A stretch of 64,000 nt of DNA. Source: DATGMP01 sp035293565. Its GTDB lineage: Bacteria > Pseudomonadota > Alphaproteobacteria > BOG-932 > Roseiterribacteraceae. This document shows positions 27,037 to 36,113 of this stretch, in pieces. Position 1 is the stretch's first letter. The number at the start of each line of letters is the position of its first letter. Below the pieces are notes generated by a model, which saw nothing but the letters and a program-made list of their open reading frames with translations, was not told the origin of the DNA and searched no databases. The translations under genes were made by a program, and so were the position numbers. The stretch lies in assembly GCA_035293565.1 (NCBI GenBank), contig DATGMP010000080.1, forward strand, positions 28,288-92,287, given 5' to 3'.

Positions 27037-28764
27037 ATGACCGGGCGTTATCTGGCTGCATCGCTCCTTGCTAGCCTCACGATTCTGCTCGTCGTTCACC
27101 TGGCGCGGGCCGCCGACTCCGTGACCTTTTCCGCCATGGTTGAGGCCTGGTACCGCGATAATTTTCAGGCCCACCCCCTTATGGCGGATGGGGCCGGATT
27201 CCATGAATGGGATGCCAAGCTCGAAGACGTCTCGCTCGCCGCCCATCAGGTCGAGCGGAAGCGTCTCCATGCGTGGCTTGACAGGTTCGATAAGATCGAC
27301 TCGAGCTCCCTCGACCTGAAGGACCGCGATGATCGCGAGGTTATCATCGGTCAGATCAACGCGGCTCTGCTCGAGGAGGAGCGGATCCAGGCCTGGCGAC
27401 ACGACCCCAACCGCTATTCCTCGCTCGCTGTCGAGTCGCTGTTCCAGCTGGTAAAGCGCGACTTCGCGCCGATCGCGGATCGGATGCGCGATGCGATCGC
27501 GCGCGAGAAGCAGGTGCCTGGGATGCTCACAGCGGCGAAAGAGGTCATTCAAGACCCGCCCAAGGTCTATATCGAGATCGCGCTGGAGAACATCGAGGGT
27601 GGGCTCGATTTCTTGAAGAGCGGTCCCCCCGATGCATTCAAATCCGTTCAGGATCGGGGTCTGCAGAACGAATTTGCTTCCGTGAACGCCGCCACGATAA
27701 CCGCCCTGCAGGATTATCGCGATTGGCTGAAAGGATTACTGCCGAATGCCCATGGCAGCTTCGCGCTCGGCGCCGAGAATTATCGCCTGAAGCTCGAATA
27801 TGAGGAGATGATCGACGTCCCGCTCGATCGTCTGCTGTCCATCGGCTATGCGAATCTCAAAAAGGATCAAGAGGCGCTCGCGGTGGCTGCGCGCCGTGTC
27901 GATCCGATCAAGTCGACAGACGACGTGATCGCGACCATCGCGAAAGATCACCCGACCGCCGACGGCCTGGTTCCGACAGCACGCGATGAGCTTGTCGCGC
28001 TCCGCAAATTCATCGTGGACGAAAATCTAACGCCGCTTCCGCCGGAGCGCGCGCCGGCGGTCGGCCCTACTCCGGAATTCGAGCGCGCCATCATCCAGGC
28101 GGAGATGGACGCGCCTGGCCCTTACGAGAAGCACGCGACCGAAGCCTTCTATTTCATCACGCCGCCGGCGCCGAGCCTCACGCCGAAGCAAAAGGAGGAG
28201 TATCTCGAAGGCTTCAACATTCCGACCCTCAACAACGTGTCGGTCCATGAAGTCTTCCCGGGCCATTTCGTCCAGCTGATGCTGATGCGCTCCATGCCGG
28301 GCCTCTCCATGGTGCGGCGCTTGACCAACACCAATTCGAACGTCGAGGGGTGGGCGCATTATTGCGAACAGATGATGCTTGACGAAGGCTTCGGCGGCGG
28401 CGATCCGAAGCTCCGTATCGGCCAGCTTTTGGACGCGCTGCTGCGCGATGTCCGCTATGTCGTCGGCATCGAGATGCATACGCGCGGCATGAGCGTCGAG
28501 CAGGCCGCCGACATGTTCGTCAGGGAGGCCCACCAGCCCGGGCCGATCGCGCTCATGGAGGCGAGGCGCGGCACTTCGGATCCGACCTATCTCTATTACA
28601 CAGTCGGCAAGCTCGAGATCTTGAAGCTGCGCGAAGATTGGAAGGCGAAGATGGGGTCGGCCTATAGCATCGGCGATTTTCACAAGCGCCTGATCGAGGG
28701 CGGTACGGTTCCGATCCGCATCATCCGCCGCGAAATGACGGGCAGCGACGGGCCTTTGCTGTGA
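27037..28764 (+). CDS. Secreted DUF885 family (putative metallopeptidase) protein
   Basis: A 575-residue DUF885 protein. The signal peptide (RYLAASLLASLTILLVVHLARAADS) fixes the start at 27037, preceded by AAAGAGG; longer upstream starts would bury it. The C-terminal half carries the metallopeptidase-like HEVFPGHFVQ (H-E-x-x-P-G-H) and EGWAHYCEQMMLDEG, which together form the probable zinc site. Family members are mostly uncharacterised, presumed peptidases or hydrolases. The stop is within a few bases of potential starts of the LamG gene, so the two are likely one operon of secreted proteins. Confidence 0.85.
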   Translation: MTGRYLAASLLASLTILLVVHLARAADSVTFSAMVEAWYRDNFQAHPLMADGAGFHEWDAKLEDVSLAAHQVERKRLHAWLDRFDKIDSSSLDLKDRDDREVIIGQINAALLEEERIQAWRHDPNRYSSLAVESLFQLVKRDFAPIADRMRDAIAREKQVPGMLTAAKEVIQDPPKVYIEIALENIEGGLDFLKSGPPDAFKSVQDRGLQNEFASVNAATITALQDYRDWLKGLLPNAHGSFALGAENYRLKLEYEEMIDVPLDRLLSIGYANLKKDQEALAVAARRVDPIKSTDDVIATIAKDHPTADGLVPTARDELVALRKFIVDENLTPLPPERAPAVGPTPEFERAIIQAEMDAPGPYEKHATEAFYFITPPAPSLTPKQKEEYLEGFNIPTLNNVSVHEVFPGHFVQLMLMRSMPGLSMVRRLTNTNSNVEGWAHYCEQMMLDEGFGGGDPKLRIGQLLDALLRDVRYVVGIEMHTRGMSVEQAADMFVREAHQPGPIALMEARRGTSDPTYLYYTVGKLEILKLREDWKAKMGSAYSIGDFHKRLIEGGTVPIRIIRREMTGSDGPLL

Positions 28765-28814
28765 TGCTCCTTCGAAAGCGAGAATCCGTCTCTCGACAGC
28801 GCGGCGGCGGAAAA

Positions 28815-30923
28815 ATGAATTTCCACCTTCGCAGGAACGATATCCTGAAAATTGGTCTCTTGCTTCTCACGACGCTGATTTTCTTCACGTCGGCGGCTCA
28901 AGCCAGCCATTACTCGGCCGACGTCCGCGCCTGGCCGTCACTGATCGGCTATTGGCGCTTCACTGATCCGGCCGGATCTTCGATTGTTGCGGACGCCAGC
29001 CACCATGGCCTCGACGGCGCCATCCATGGAGCGATCCGCTTCGGAGAGAAGGGACTGGTCACGGGCGCTGCCGATACATCGGCGCTGTTCGACGGTCATA
29101 CCTATGTTTCCCTGCCGGAGAGTGCGCTCGCGTTCGAATGGAACACGCCCTTTCTGATCGAGTTCGTGCTCAAGGTCCCACCGGCCGGTACGCCGATGTC
29201 CGGCAGCATCATCGGCAAGGAGCTGCTGGGTGAATCGCGCAATGGCTGGAATCTCTATGTGAGCGGCTATCAGGGCGCCTATCAAATAGAGCTTCTGATG
29301 CGTTCCGCCGCCGGCTTTTATCAGCTTCGGCGCTCGACCAAGACGACGGTGTTCACACCTGGATCCATTCATCACGTGGCGCTCGCCTATGGTGGCACCG
29401 GTCGCAACCAGGATGCTGTCTTCTACGTCGACGGCGATCGGGTGGACACGATCGACTATGATGCCAATCTGGGCAACCACAGCATTGCCAATCCCGCGAC
29501 GCCGGCGATCGGCGGCAATATCGGCTTCAACGGGCCGCCAGGTCCTTATTTCAACGGCTTCATCCAGGAGCTGGCGGTCTATAGCGAGGCCGCGCCGGCC
29601 GGCAACCTGAACATCGCTTTCGGTAATGTGGTCAATAACCTTGCATGGTACCACGCGCAGCTCGCACATAATGACAAGCCGCCGATCGCCAATCCGCCGG
29701 CCAAACCCAATGTCTTCTACGAGGATGATTGGTCGGATGCAGACGCGCTCGGCGACCTCAGATGGGCGATCCATCTGCATCGGCTGGGTCTGATCAACCT
29801 GGTAGGCGTCGCCAACAACGCGGCGTCGCCCTACGCGCCTTCAATGCTCCGCGCGATCCTCGACTATTGGCACCTCGAAAACGTTCCGGTGCTCGCCTAT
29901 CAGGGCGGGGAGGGGCCGGACGATAGAGGCGGAATCTCGCACACGACAGCGCAGAAGTTCCGACCCCAGGATGAGAAGGATGTCGGCGTGTTGAATGCCG
30001 GCACGGCGATCAAGGACGCCGGCAAAGGCTTCGTCGCGGGCGACGTGCTGCCGATCACGGGCGGGACTCTGGCGGCGGGATTCAAGACAGCCTCCTTCAC
30101 CGTGGACGCTGTCGATGGCTCAGGCCGAATTCTCTCCGGACGCATTTCGAACTCTGGGAGTTATATCGCCGCGCCGCCAAGCCCCGCCATGCTTGCCAAC
30201 CCGCGTGGCGGCGAGCCTGCGGCAATCGCATTTTCGACAGGCAACCTGCGCGGCAACTATACGGATTTCATGTCGGGTCTTCAGGACATTCTGCGGACCC
30301 ACGGCAGAGTCTATGTCGTGAACACAGGCGTCGCTTTTGCGGATGCAGATTTCGTCAAAGCCTACCCTGAGCTCTGGAACGCGAAAGTCGCGGCCATCAT
30401 TCTCTGCTCCGGCTTCGCCCCCAGCAGCGCCTATTGGGGCATGAAGGGCGGCGAGTACAATTTCGTGACGTCGCCCGCGGCCTGGAACGCATTCCTTGCA
30501 AAATCGACAGTCCCCGTCGTGCAATATGGCGACGAAAATACGAACCCGCCCAACGCGCCGCCCGCCGGAAATATCGTGATGGGCCCGCACGATTACGCCG
30601 ACGAGAATACCGACCCGATCGAATGGGCGTTCAAGCGCAACCTCTTCGCGCCGAGTCCGACGCGGCCAAGCTGGAGCGCCGGCGCCTGGATTTGGCTGGC
30701 CTACGGCATTGCGCCCCGCGGCACCGGCTATCAGGCGTGGGTCTATTGGGCGGCCAATGGCGGCACGCTGACGATCGATCCGAATAACGGGATGAATACC
30801 TGGTCGCCCAAGCCCGGCAACACTTACTACATCCGCCGCCGCGCGAGCGACGCTGACTATAATGCTCTGATGGCGAAGATCATGGCGGAAAAGCCGGAAG
30901 GCGCGGGCAGCTCGTCAAATTGA
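28815..30923 (+). CDS. Secreted LamG - nucleoside-hydrolase-like chimera
   Basis: A 702-residue protein with a signal peptide (ILKIGLLLLTTLIFFTSAAQA). Residues about 30-270 are a LamG/concanavalin-like domain (LIGYWRFTDPAGSSIVADAS, DGHTYVSLPES, VDGDRVDTIDYDANLGN, FNGFIQELAVYSEAA). From about 300 the sequence follows the nucleoside hydrolase fold (DLRWAIHLHRLGLINLVGV, ending GGEYNFVTSPAAWNAFL). The calcium/nucleophile motif DxDxxxDDxL is altered to EDDWSDADALGD. At about 394-459 a beta-rich insert (GKGFVAGDVLPITGG...VDAVDGSGRI) interrupts it. A start at 28764 is possible. Function unknown; activity on a ribosyl substrate is doubtful. The last nine bases overlap the convergent methyltransferase. 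Confidence 0.75.
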   Translation: MNFHLRRNDILKIGLLLLTTLIFFTSAAQASHYSADVRAWPSLIGYWRFTDPAGSSIVADASHHGLDGAIHGAIRFGEKGLVTGAADTSALFDGHTYVSLPESALAFEWNTPFLIEFVLKVPPAGTPMSGSIIGKELLGESRNGWNLYVSGYQGAYQIELLMRSAAGFYQLRRSTKTTVFTPGSIHHVALAYGGTGRNQDAVFYVDGDRVDTIDYDANLGNHSIANPATPAIGGNIGFNGPPGPYFNGFIQELAVYSEAAPAGNLNIAFGNVVNNLAWYHAQLAHNDKPPIANPPAKPNVFYEDDWSDADALGDLRWAIHLHRLGLINLVGVANNAASPYAPSMLRAILDYWHLENVPVLAYQGGEGPDDRGGISHTTAQKFRPQDEKDVGVLNAGTAIKDAGKGFVAGDVLPITGGTLAAGFKTASFTVDAVDGSGRILSGRISNSGSYIAAPPSPAMLANPRGGEPAAIAFSTGNLRGNYTDFMSGLQDILRTHGRVYVVNTGVAFADADFVKAYPELWNAKVAAIILCSGFAPSSAYWGMKGGEYNFVTSPAAWNAFLAKSTVPVVQYGDENTNPPNAPPAGNIVMGPHDYADENTDPIEWAFKRNLFAPSPTRPSWSAGAWIWLAYGIAPRGTGYQAWVYWAANGGTLTIDPNNGMNTWSPKPGNTYYIRRRASDADYNALMAKIMAEKPEGAGSSSN

Positions 30924-31733
30924 AAGCATCCGCCGCGCCTTGCCGATCGCGCGTTCGAGCAGTGTTCCGCGATAGGCCGTCAGCGCGGTCTGATGAGTGT
31001 TCTCGGACCGCGCGGTGATCTCGAACCGGCCGGTGCGCTTTTCCGGCAGTAGGATACCAAGCGCGAAGCCACCCCAGAGCTGGTTGCGGAACGCTGGAGC
31101 GCGGTTGACGGTGCCCGCCACGAAATCGAGCTCAACGGCATGAACATACGGGTTGTCCGCCCATCTCGCCTCTTTCAGGCCCCGACGGCAGTTCGGGTTG
31201 AAGCTGTCATGCATGATGACATAGAGCGGAACGGTCGGCCGGAAGCGCAGTAGATTGTCGATGTCTTTGCGCACGCCCTCGGTCGTATGGTCGCCGTCAA
31301 CGAGCGCGAAGCTCAGCTCCGAGCCTTCCTTTTCCAGCCGGTCGAGCAGAGGCGGGAGCAGGGAGTCGGACGGCCCGATCAGATATTCGACATTGGAGAA
31401 GCGCCCCGCGAGCCGCTCCGGCACGTCGGGATCGATATCGATCGAATAGACGCGCTCGCAGAATTGGGCGAGCACCTGAAGGCTTCCGCCGAAACGCGTG
31501 CCGATCTCGATCGCCACTTTGGGGCGGAGATTCTGCAAAAGGAAGACGAGCGCGGCCTGCTCGCCCGGCGCCATTTCCCAGCTTTCCAAATTCTCAGCCG
31601 AAAGAGCACTGTAGGCCAAGGGAAATAATTGCAACCCTTGACCGGCTCTTTCGCGATCTGGATCGTCGTCATAGTTTATTTTGATTTGGCCGGCGAAGGA
31701 CTGCTCGGCGGATATAGTACGAGATGCTTCCAT
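30915..31733 (-). CDS. Class I SAM methyltransferase (Methyltransf_24 type)
   Basis: A 272-residue protein with LRPKVAIEIGTRFGGSLQVLA (SAM motif), RVYSIDIDPDVPERLAGRF, and FALVDGDHTTEGVRKDIDNLL, the pattern of Methyltransf_24/cephalosporin hydroxylase-like proteins frequently found in surface-glycan or natural-product clusters. The metal-binding type D-x-D-H (VDGDH) is present. No partner gene is adjacent on this strand except ridA upstream. Substrate unknown. Confidence 0.8.
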   Translation of the reverse strand: MEASRTISAEQSFAGQIKINYDDDPDRERAGQGLQLFPLAYSALSAENLESWEMAPGEQAALVFLLQNLRPKVAIEIGTRFGGSLQVLAQFCERVYSIDIDPDVPERLAGRFSNVEYLIGPSDSLLPPLLDRLEKEGSELSFALVDGDHTTEGVRKDIDNLLRFRPTVPLYVIMHDSFNPNCRRGLKEARWADNPYVHAVELDFVAGTVNRAPAFRNQLWGGFALGILLPEKRTGRFEITARSENTHQTALTAYRGTLLERAIGKARRMLSI

Positions 31734-31789
31734 TCGACGGGCCGATCACGGTTTCGTGGCTCTATTATACATGCGACAAGTGGCAAAGG

Positions 31790-32194
31790 CTACGGGATCG
31801 ACGCGACGGCGCTGATTTCCACCTTCATCGCAGGATGGCCGAGCCTTGCCACGCCGATCAGGCTCGAAGCATTGGGCGGAAAGGGCTTTCCGTCGAGCGC
31901 CTCGCTCATCGCGGCAACGAATATCTGCGTCGTCTTTTCGTCCAGGCCGACGACGTACATTGTGCTGCTGACGACGTCGGCCGGCGTGGCGCCTATCGCC
32001 GCCAGCGCGGCGGCAAGATTGCGGAACGCCTGCACCGTTTGGCTTCGGAGATCGTCGCCGCCAACCAGGTTGAATTCGGCGTCGAAAGGACCTTGCCCCG
32101 CGATGAAGGCCAGCCGGCCCGCCGGCGCCACCACGATTTGCGAAAAGCCCGGAAGGCGGAACAGCGTCTCGGGATTATGGTGCTCGATTCCCAT
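31790..32194 (-). CDS. RidA family (YjgF/YER057c) protein
   Basis: A 134-residue RidA-fold protein with GRLAFIAGQGPFDAEFNLVG, QTVQAFRNLAAALAAIGATPADVVSSTMYVV and LIGVARLGHPAMKVEISAVA. Archetypal RidA deaminates reactive enamines/imines and uses an Arg near residue 105 in CxxR-(V/I)ARLP; here the corresponding stretch is LIGVARLG, with the catalytic-like Arg displaced, so it may belong to a Rid subfamily without deaminase activity. A strong GAGGAGG precedes the ATG. Downstream of the MOSC gene by ten bases. Confidence 0.85.
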   Translation of the reverse strand: MGIEHHNPETLFRLPGFSQIVVAPAGRLAFIAGQGPFDAEFNLVGGDDLRSQTVQAFRNLAAALAAIGATPADVVSSTMYVVGLDEKTTQIFVAAMSEALDGKPFPPNASSLIGVARLGHPAMKVEISAVASIP

Positions 32195-32204
32195 GGAAAC
32201 CTCC

Positions 32205-33083
32205 TCAGTCTAATAAGGTCACCGGATCGCCGAGGCTGACGATTCCTTCACGCTCCACGACCAGGTTGGTCCCCAGCACGCGACGACAACGATCCACGAT
32301 CGCGCGCGTGAGAGCAGGCTCGGCGGCAACGCCCATCATGGTCTGGCTCCGCGCCGGCATGCTGCACCGGGTAGTACCGCTCCGGACGCTTACGACCGCG
32401 CCGCCGACCGAGAGACGCCGGCCGATCCAGTCGAGCTCGGGCCAGTCGGATCCGCCGTCGACGGAAACCACGAGATTCGGGCGGAAGCGGAGAACATTCG
32501 TGTCGAGTCCGCTTTGCCCGGCAAGGCTGGCGAGCGAATTTCTCGAGAGCAGGTGCAATGGATATGCATCCACATAGCTGCCGGGCGGTGTCGCATAGAT
32601 CTGAAGCTGCGCCAGGTGCGCGTCGGTCGGCGCGCTGAAATCGGGCAGAGGCTCGTCGCTCAAAAGCTCTATGTCGGCGGCGATCTCGGCCGGATCGCGG
32701 TGACCCCGTGCCAGCCGGTAATGCTCTTTGCGGGAGGCCGGGGCGCGCGGCAGGATCGAAGCGGCACGGCCCAGCTGTGCGCTCAGCCACTCCGCAATAT
32801 CCGGGGCGGCGCTTTCCCGCCGAGTGCCGTCGGGCGCCTTCAACTCGACGGGCGACACCGCGCCGTCGAAGGCGTCGGCCTTGGGCTCCTCCAGATAGCG
32901 GGCTCGGAGATTCAGCAGCGCAGGCCATCGCTTGGCGCTGCGGATTTCATTCGTTTCGGCATTGAAGATCGCCCAGTTGCGATCACCCACCGGGCCGGAG
33001 CGCCTTATGTCCAGCCGCTCAACCTCTTCGCCACCGAGGCTCTTCACCGGATAACGAAACAATCCGCTTATATGCGTCGCCAT
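32205..33083 (-). CDS. MOSC domain protein (YcbX type)
   Basis: A 292-residue protein with an N-terminal beta-barrel domain (ISGLFRYPVKSLGGEEVERL, GPVGDRNWAIFNAETNEIRSAKRWPAL) and a C-terminal MOSC domain (FRPNLVVSVDGGSDWPELDW, GGAVVSVRSGTTRCSMPAR). The single conserved cysteine of MOSC proteins is at TTRCSMP. Relatives bind molybdenum cofactor and reduce N-hydroxylated bases; the role here is inferred. Just upstream of ridA, with GT9 13 bases further upstream. Confidence 0.85.
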   Translation of the reverse strand: MATHISGLFRYPVKSLGGEEVERLDIRRSGPVGDRNWAIFNAETNEIRSAKRWPALLNLRARYLEEPKADAFDGAVSPVELKAPDGTRRESAAPDIAEWLSAQLGRAASILPRAPASRKEHYRLARGHRDPAEIAADIELLSDEPLPDFSAPTDAHLAQLQIYATPPGSYVDAYPLHLLSRNSLASLAGQSGLDTNVLRFRPNLVVSVDGGSDWPELDWIGRRLSVGGAVVSVRSGTTRCSMPARSQTMMGVAAEPALTRAIVDRCRRVLGTNLVVEREGIVSLGDPVTLLD

Positions 33084-33095
33084 AGCCGCTTCATG

Positions 33096-34040
33096 TTAAA
33101 TGACGATCCGTTCGACCTCCAAAGGGAGCTCGCGCTTTGCCAGTTGCCGACGCGCGGCGGCGAGGACCATTTCGGGCAATATCTCCCTCATGCAGATGCG
33201 GTCGTAATCGCAATCGTCGCGCTGCCAGCAAGGGGCGCAAGAGCCGTTCCAGTATAGATTTTCGTTGGCGGTGTAGCCCGATTGCGCGGGATGCTCGCGG
33301 CCGCCATAGACGATGACCGAGCGACAATCGACGGCCCGGGCAAGGTGCATCAGGCCGCTCACCAGGCCGATGAAGAGCTTGCTGCTCGCGAGGATGGCGG
33401 CACTCTGGCGAACGGAGGTTTTGCCTCTGAGGTCGACGGCGCCGTCGAGGAGCGGATCGGTGGGGCTGCCCAACTGGACTATGTCGAACTCGATCTTGAG
33501 GGCGTCGGCGACGGCCTGAAAGCGCTCCAGAGGCCACTGCTTGTTTCGCATCGGGAAGCGCGCACTCATGCTCGATGTCTGCATCGTCACCGCGGGGCGG
33601 AGCGTCACGCGGCCGGCCTGCTTCTCGCCGTCGGTCAGATGGACATAGGGACGAAGGTCGATCTCGCCCGTGACGCCGACTTCCCGGCAGAGAGTCGTGA
33701 TCAGGTGAGCGGGCGGCGGGTGCGGATATTCGAGCTCGGGGCAGGGGATGCCGAACATGGCGCAGAGGCGCCGGAGGCGAAAATCGACCGGCACGGGAAG
33801 GACATCCGCATTGCCGGCGAACAGGTCGGGGTGGCGGGTGAGTTGCCAGATTCGACCGGCGCCGCGCTTCCTCAGTTCGCGCGCGACCGCGGTGCAGAGG
33901 ATGTCATCGCCTAGGCCGCCATTGAAGAACAGGCCGATATTCGGCAGTCCGCCGGCCTTCCAGGCGATTCCGCCCGACCAGAGAAGTCCCCAGACTCTGG
34001 TGGGCGTGGGCATCCAGGTCGGCGGCATCGGGGCGCTCAT
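33096..34040 (-). CDS. Glycosyltransferase family 9 / heptosyltransferase-like protein
   Basis: A 314-residue GT-B-like protein with NIGLFFNGGLGDDILCTAVARELRKR at the start of the first Rossmann half and ASSKLFIGLVSGLMHLARAV in the second, as in ADP-heptose:LPS heptosyltransferases. A cysteine-rich segment near the end (GSCAPCWQRDDCDYDRICM) resembles the CPC..C motif of bacterial heptosyltransferase relatives. It probably adds a sugar to a surface glycan. It is divergent from the GMC oxidoreductase. A later in-frame start is possible since the first 33 residues are not conserved-looking. Confidence 0.75.
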   Translation of the reverse strand: MSAPMPPTWMPTPTRVWGLLWSGGIAWKAGGLPNIGLFFNGGLGDDILCTAVARELRKRGAGRIWQLTRHPDLFAGNADVLPVPVDFRLRRLCAMFGIPCPELEYPHPPPAHLITTLCREVGVTGEIDLRPYVHLTDGEKQAGRVTLRPAVTMQTSSMSARFPMRNKQWPLERFQAVADALKIEFDIVQLGSPTDPLLDGAVDLRGKTSVRQSAAILASSKLFIGLVSGLMHLARAVDCRSVIVYGGREHPAQSGYTANENLYWNGSCAPCWQRDDCDYDRICMREILPEMVLAAARRQLAKRELPLEVERIVI

Positions 34041-34179
34041 CAGGACCGAAATAGGGTTATCAGATTAACGGAGAATGGAAGTCTTTGCGACCGGCGAAAG
34101 AAAAACTTCTTGCGCCAAGGAAAGCGAAACTCTTGGATGCGAGAAAAGACGATCAGGACCTGGATTCGAGCCTGCAACG

Positions 34180-35766
34180 ATGTTCCTTGATGCTAACGCG
34201 GTGCCGGCCGGCACGGTTATCGAGACCGAGGTCTGCATCGTCGGCGCGGGCGCAGCCGGGATCACGCTGGCACGTGAGTTTGTCGGCGCGGGCTTCCGCA
34301 CGGTTCTCCTCGAAAGCGGCTCGACCGATTTCGATTCCGACACCCAGGAACTCTACAAAGGCAGCGACATTGGCCGTCATTATGAAGATCTAACGACCTG
34401 CAGGCTCCGCTATTTCGGCGGGACGACCAACCATTGGGGCGGCTGGTGCCGACCTCTGGAAGCGGTCGATCTCGAGCCGCGGGACGGTCTGCCTTATCGC
34501 GGTTGGCCGTTCGACCGCGCCTACCTGGATCCCTGGTATCGCCGCGCCCAAGAGGTGGTCCAGCTCGGCCCCTACGAATATTCTCCCGACAAGTGGGGCA
34601 TCCCGCCCGCCAGGATCACGCCACCCTTCGGCGGGCCGCATTTCGTGACCAAGATTTTGCAGCAGAGCCCGCCGACACGCTTCGGCCAGGTCTATGAGCC
34701 TGAGCTGCGCGCTGCCGAGCGCGTGACGGTCTATTTGAAGGCCAACGCGCTTTCCTTCGAAACCGACCCGTCCGGCCGCGCCGTGGAGCAAGTGAGAATC
34801 GGAACGCTCGCGGGCAATCGCTTTGCGGTCAGGGCTAAGGTTTTCGTCCTAGCTTGCGGCGGCATCGAGAACGCGAGGCTGCTGTTGCTGTCGCCCGCCG
34901 CAAGCGGCAACGGGCTCGGCAATGACCATGATCTGGTCGGTCGCTTCTTCATGGTCCACATCGTTTATTCGGGCGGCTCGGTCCTGCTCTCCGATCCTTA
35001 TGTGAATCTCGATTTCTTTACGGGCCGCGGGAGCGAGATCTACCGCGGCTTCGGCAAACCTTATCGATTCGTCTCGCTCGTTGGTCTGTCGCCCGAGAGC
35101 ATGCGCAGCCTCAAGCTGCCGAACATCAATGTGATGTGGCTCTACAAATTCCGCGGCGATGTTACGGCCTTCGACGCGTTCGGCCGCCTCACCCATTTCA
35201 ACGAAAAGGGCGGGGCGGAAACCATGGCCGATCTGGGCTCGGTCTTCCGTAATGTGGACGGTATCGCGGAGCATTATTGGCGAAGAGCGGTCCATGGCCA
35301 GGGTCTTCCGGTCGAAGCGCTGCTGCTGCATTTCTCCTCCGAGCAGATCCCCAATCCTGACAGCCGGATCGTGCTCGGCACTGAACTGGATGCGCTGGGC
35401 CAGCGCAGAGTCGCGGTCGATTGGCGGCTGACGGCCGAGGACCGGCGGCTTGCATTCGAGACGCAGCGCTTGTTCGGTGCGGAGATCGGTCGGGCCCGGC
35501 TCGGACGGATGCAGATGTCGCTTCGCGAGAATGAGGATTCCTGGCCGGATGATATGTACGGCGATGAGCATCAGATGGGCACCACCCGCATGCACCGCGA
35601 TCCGACGCAGGGTGTCGTCGACGAGAATTGCCGTCTTCATGGTGCGGCCAATCTTTATGTCGCGGGGAGCTCTGTTTTCCCGACCGGCGGCGCGGCCAAT
35701 CCGACGCTCACCATCGTGACGCTGGCGCTGAGATTGGCGGATCACATCAAGGAGCGCATGGCATGA
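34180..35766 (+). CDS. GMC family FAD-dependent oxidoreductase
   Basis: A 528-residue GMC oxidoreductase: FAD-binding VCIVGAGAAGITLAREF near the N-terminus, FGGTTNHWGGWCRP, IENARLLLLS and the C-terminal HQMGTTRMHRDP...YVAGSSVFPTGGAANPTLTIV with the catalytic His and Asn. GMC enzymes oxidise alcohols or sugars. The ATG at 34180 begins the conserved fold; an ATG at 34075 would add 35 nonconserved residues. Its stop overlaps the start of a small protein with a Tat-like signal, so the pair may act as a periplasmic dehydrogenase. Confidence 0.88.
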   Translation: MFLDANAVPAGTVIETEVCIVGAGAAGITLAREFVGAGFRTVLLESGSTDFDSDTQELYKGSDIGRHYEDLTTCRLRYFGGTTNHWGGWCRPLEAVDLEPRDGLPYRGWPFDRAYLDPWYRRAQEVVQLGPYEYSPDKWGIPPARITPPFGGPHFVTKILQQSPPTRFGQVYEPELRAAERVTVYLKANALSFETDPSGRAVEQVRIGTLAGNRFAVRAKVFVLACGGIENARLLLLSPAASGNGLGNDHDLVGRFFMVHIVYSGGSVLLSDPYVNLDFFTGRGSEIYRGFGKPYRFVSLVGLSPESMRSLKLPNINVMWLYKFRGDVTAFDAFGRLTHFNEKGGAETMADLGSVFRNVDGIAEHYWRRAVHGQGLPVEALLLHFSSEQIPNPDSRIVLGTELDALGQRRVAVDWRLTAEDRRLAFETQRLFGAEIGRARLGRMQMSLRENEDSWPDDMYGDEHQMGTTRMHRDPTQGVVDENCRLHGAANLYVAGSSVFPTGGAANPTLTIVTLALRLADHIKERMA

Positions 35767-36113
35767 GGCTAAGGCGCAGATTTGTGCTCTTATCGGCACC
35801 AGCTGTTTTCGGAGCCTGGGCGTTGGCCCGCCTCGGGTTGAGCCGCAATTCCGACATCGAAGAGTTGCTCGGGCTTCTGGGCGACCCCAACGAGGCTAGA
35901 GCCATTGGCGAGGCTTGCGCGAAGGCAATCGGCGAAACGTCGGCACGCAAGATCGCGCGGACTCTTCCAGTAGATACGAGCGCATTGCGCGCGCGTATCC
36001 GCGAGGATTTCGCGAAGGACAGGATAATCATCGCAGACGGATGGGTGCTGTCCGCGACCGAGGCGCGGCTTTACGCGCTGGCAGCCTGGTCTGGCGCCGC
36101 TCATCGCGAATAG
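35763..36113 (+). CDS. Small protein with Tat-like leader, putative GMC partner subunit
   Basis: A 116-residue protein with start ATGA-coupled to the GMC gene. It begins MRLRRRFVLLSAPAVFGAWAL, a twin-arginine-like motif (RRRFVL) plus hydrophobic core. The rest is helical (GDPNEARAIGEACAKAIGE, IREDFAKDRIIIADGWVLS, TEARLYALAAW). Small subunits of flavin dehydrogenases such as gluconate or sorbitol dehydrogenase carry a Tat signal and export the catalytic subunit with them; this protein fits that pattern by position and features only. Family membership is not certain. Its end overlaps the convergent glycosyltransferase by 13 bases. Confidence 0.7.
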   Translation: MRLRRRFVLLSAPAVFGAWALARLGLSRNSDIEELLGLLGDPNEARAIGEACAKAIGETSARKIARTLPVDTSALRARIREDFAKDRIIIADGWVLSATEARLYALAAWSGAAHRE

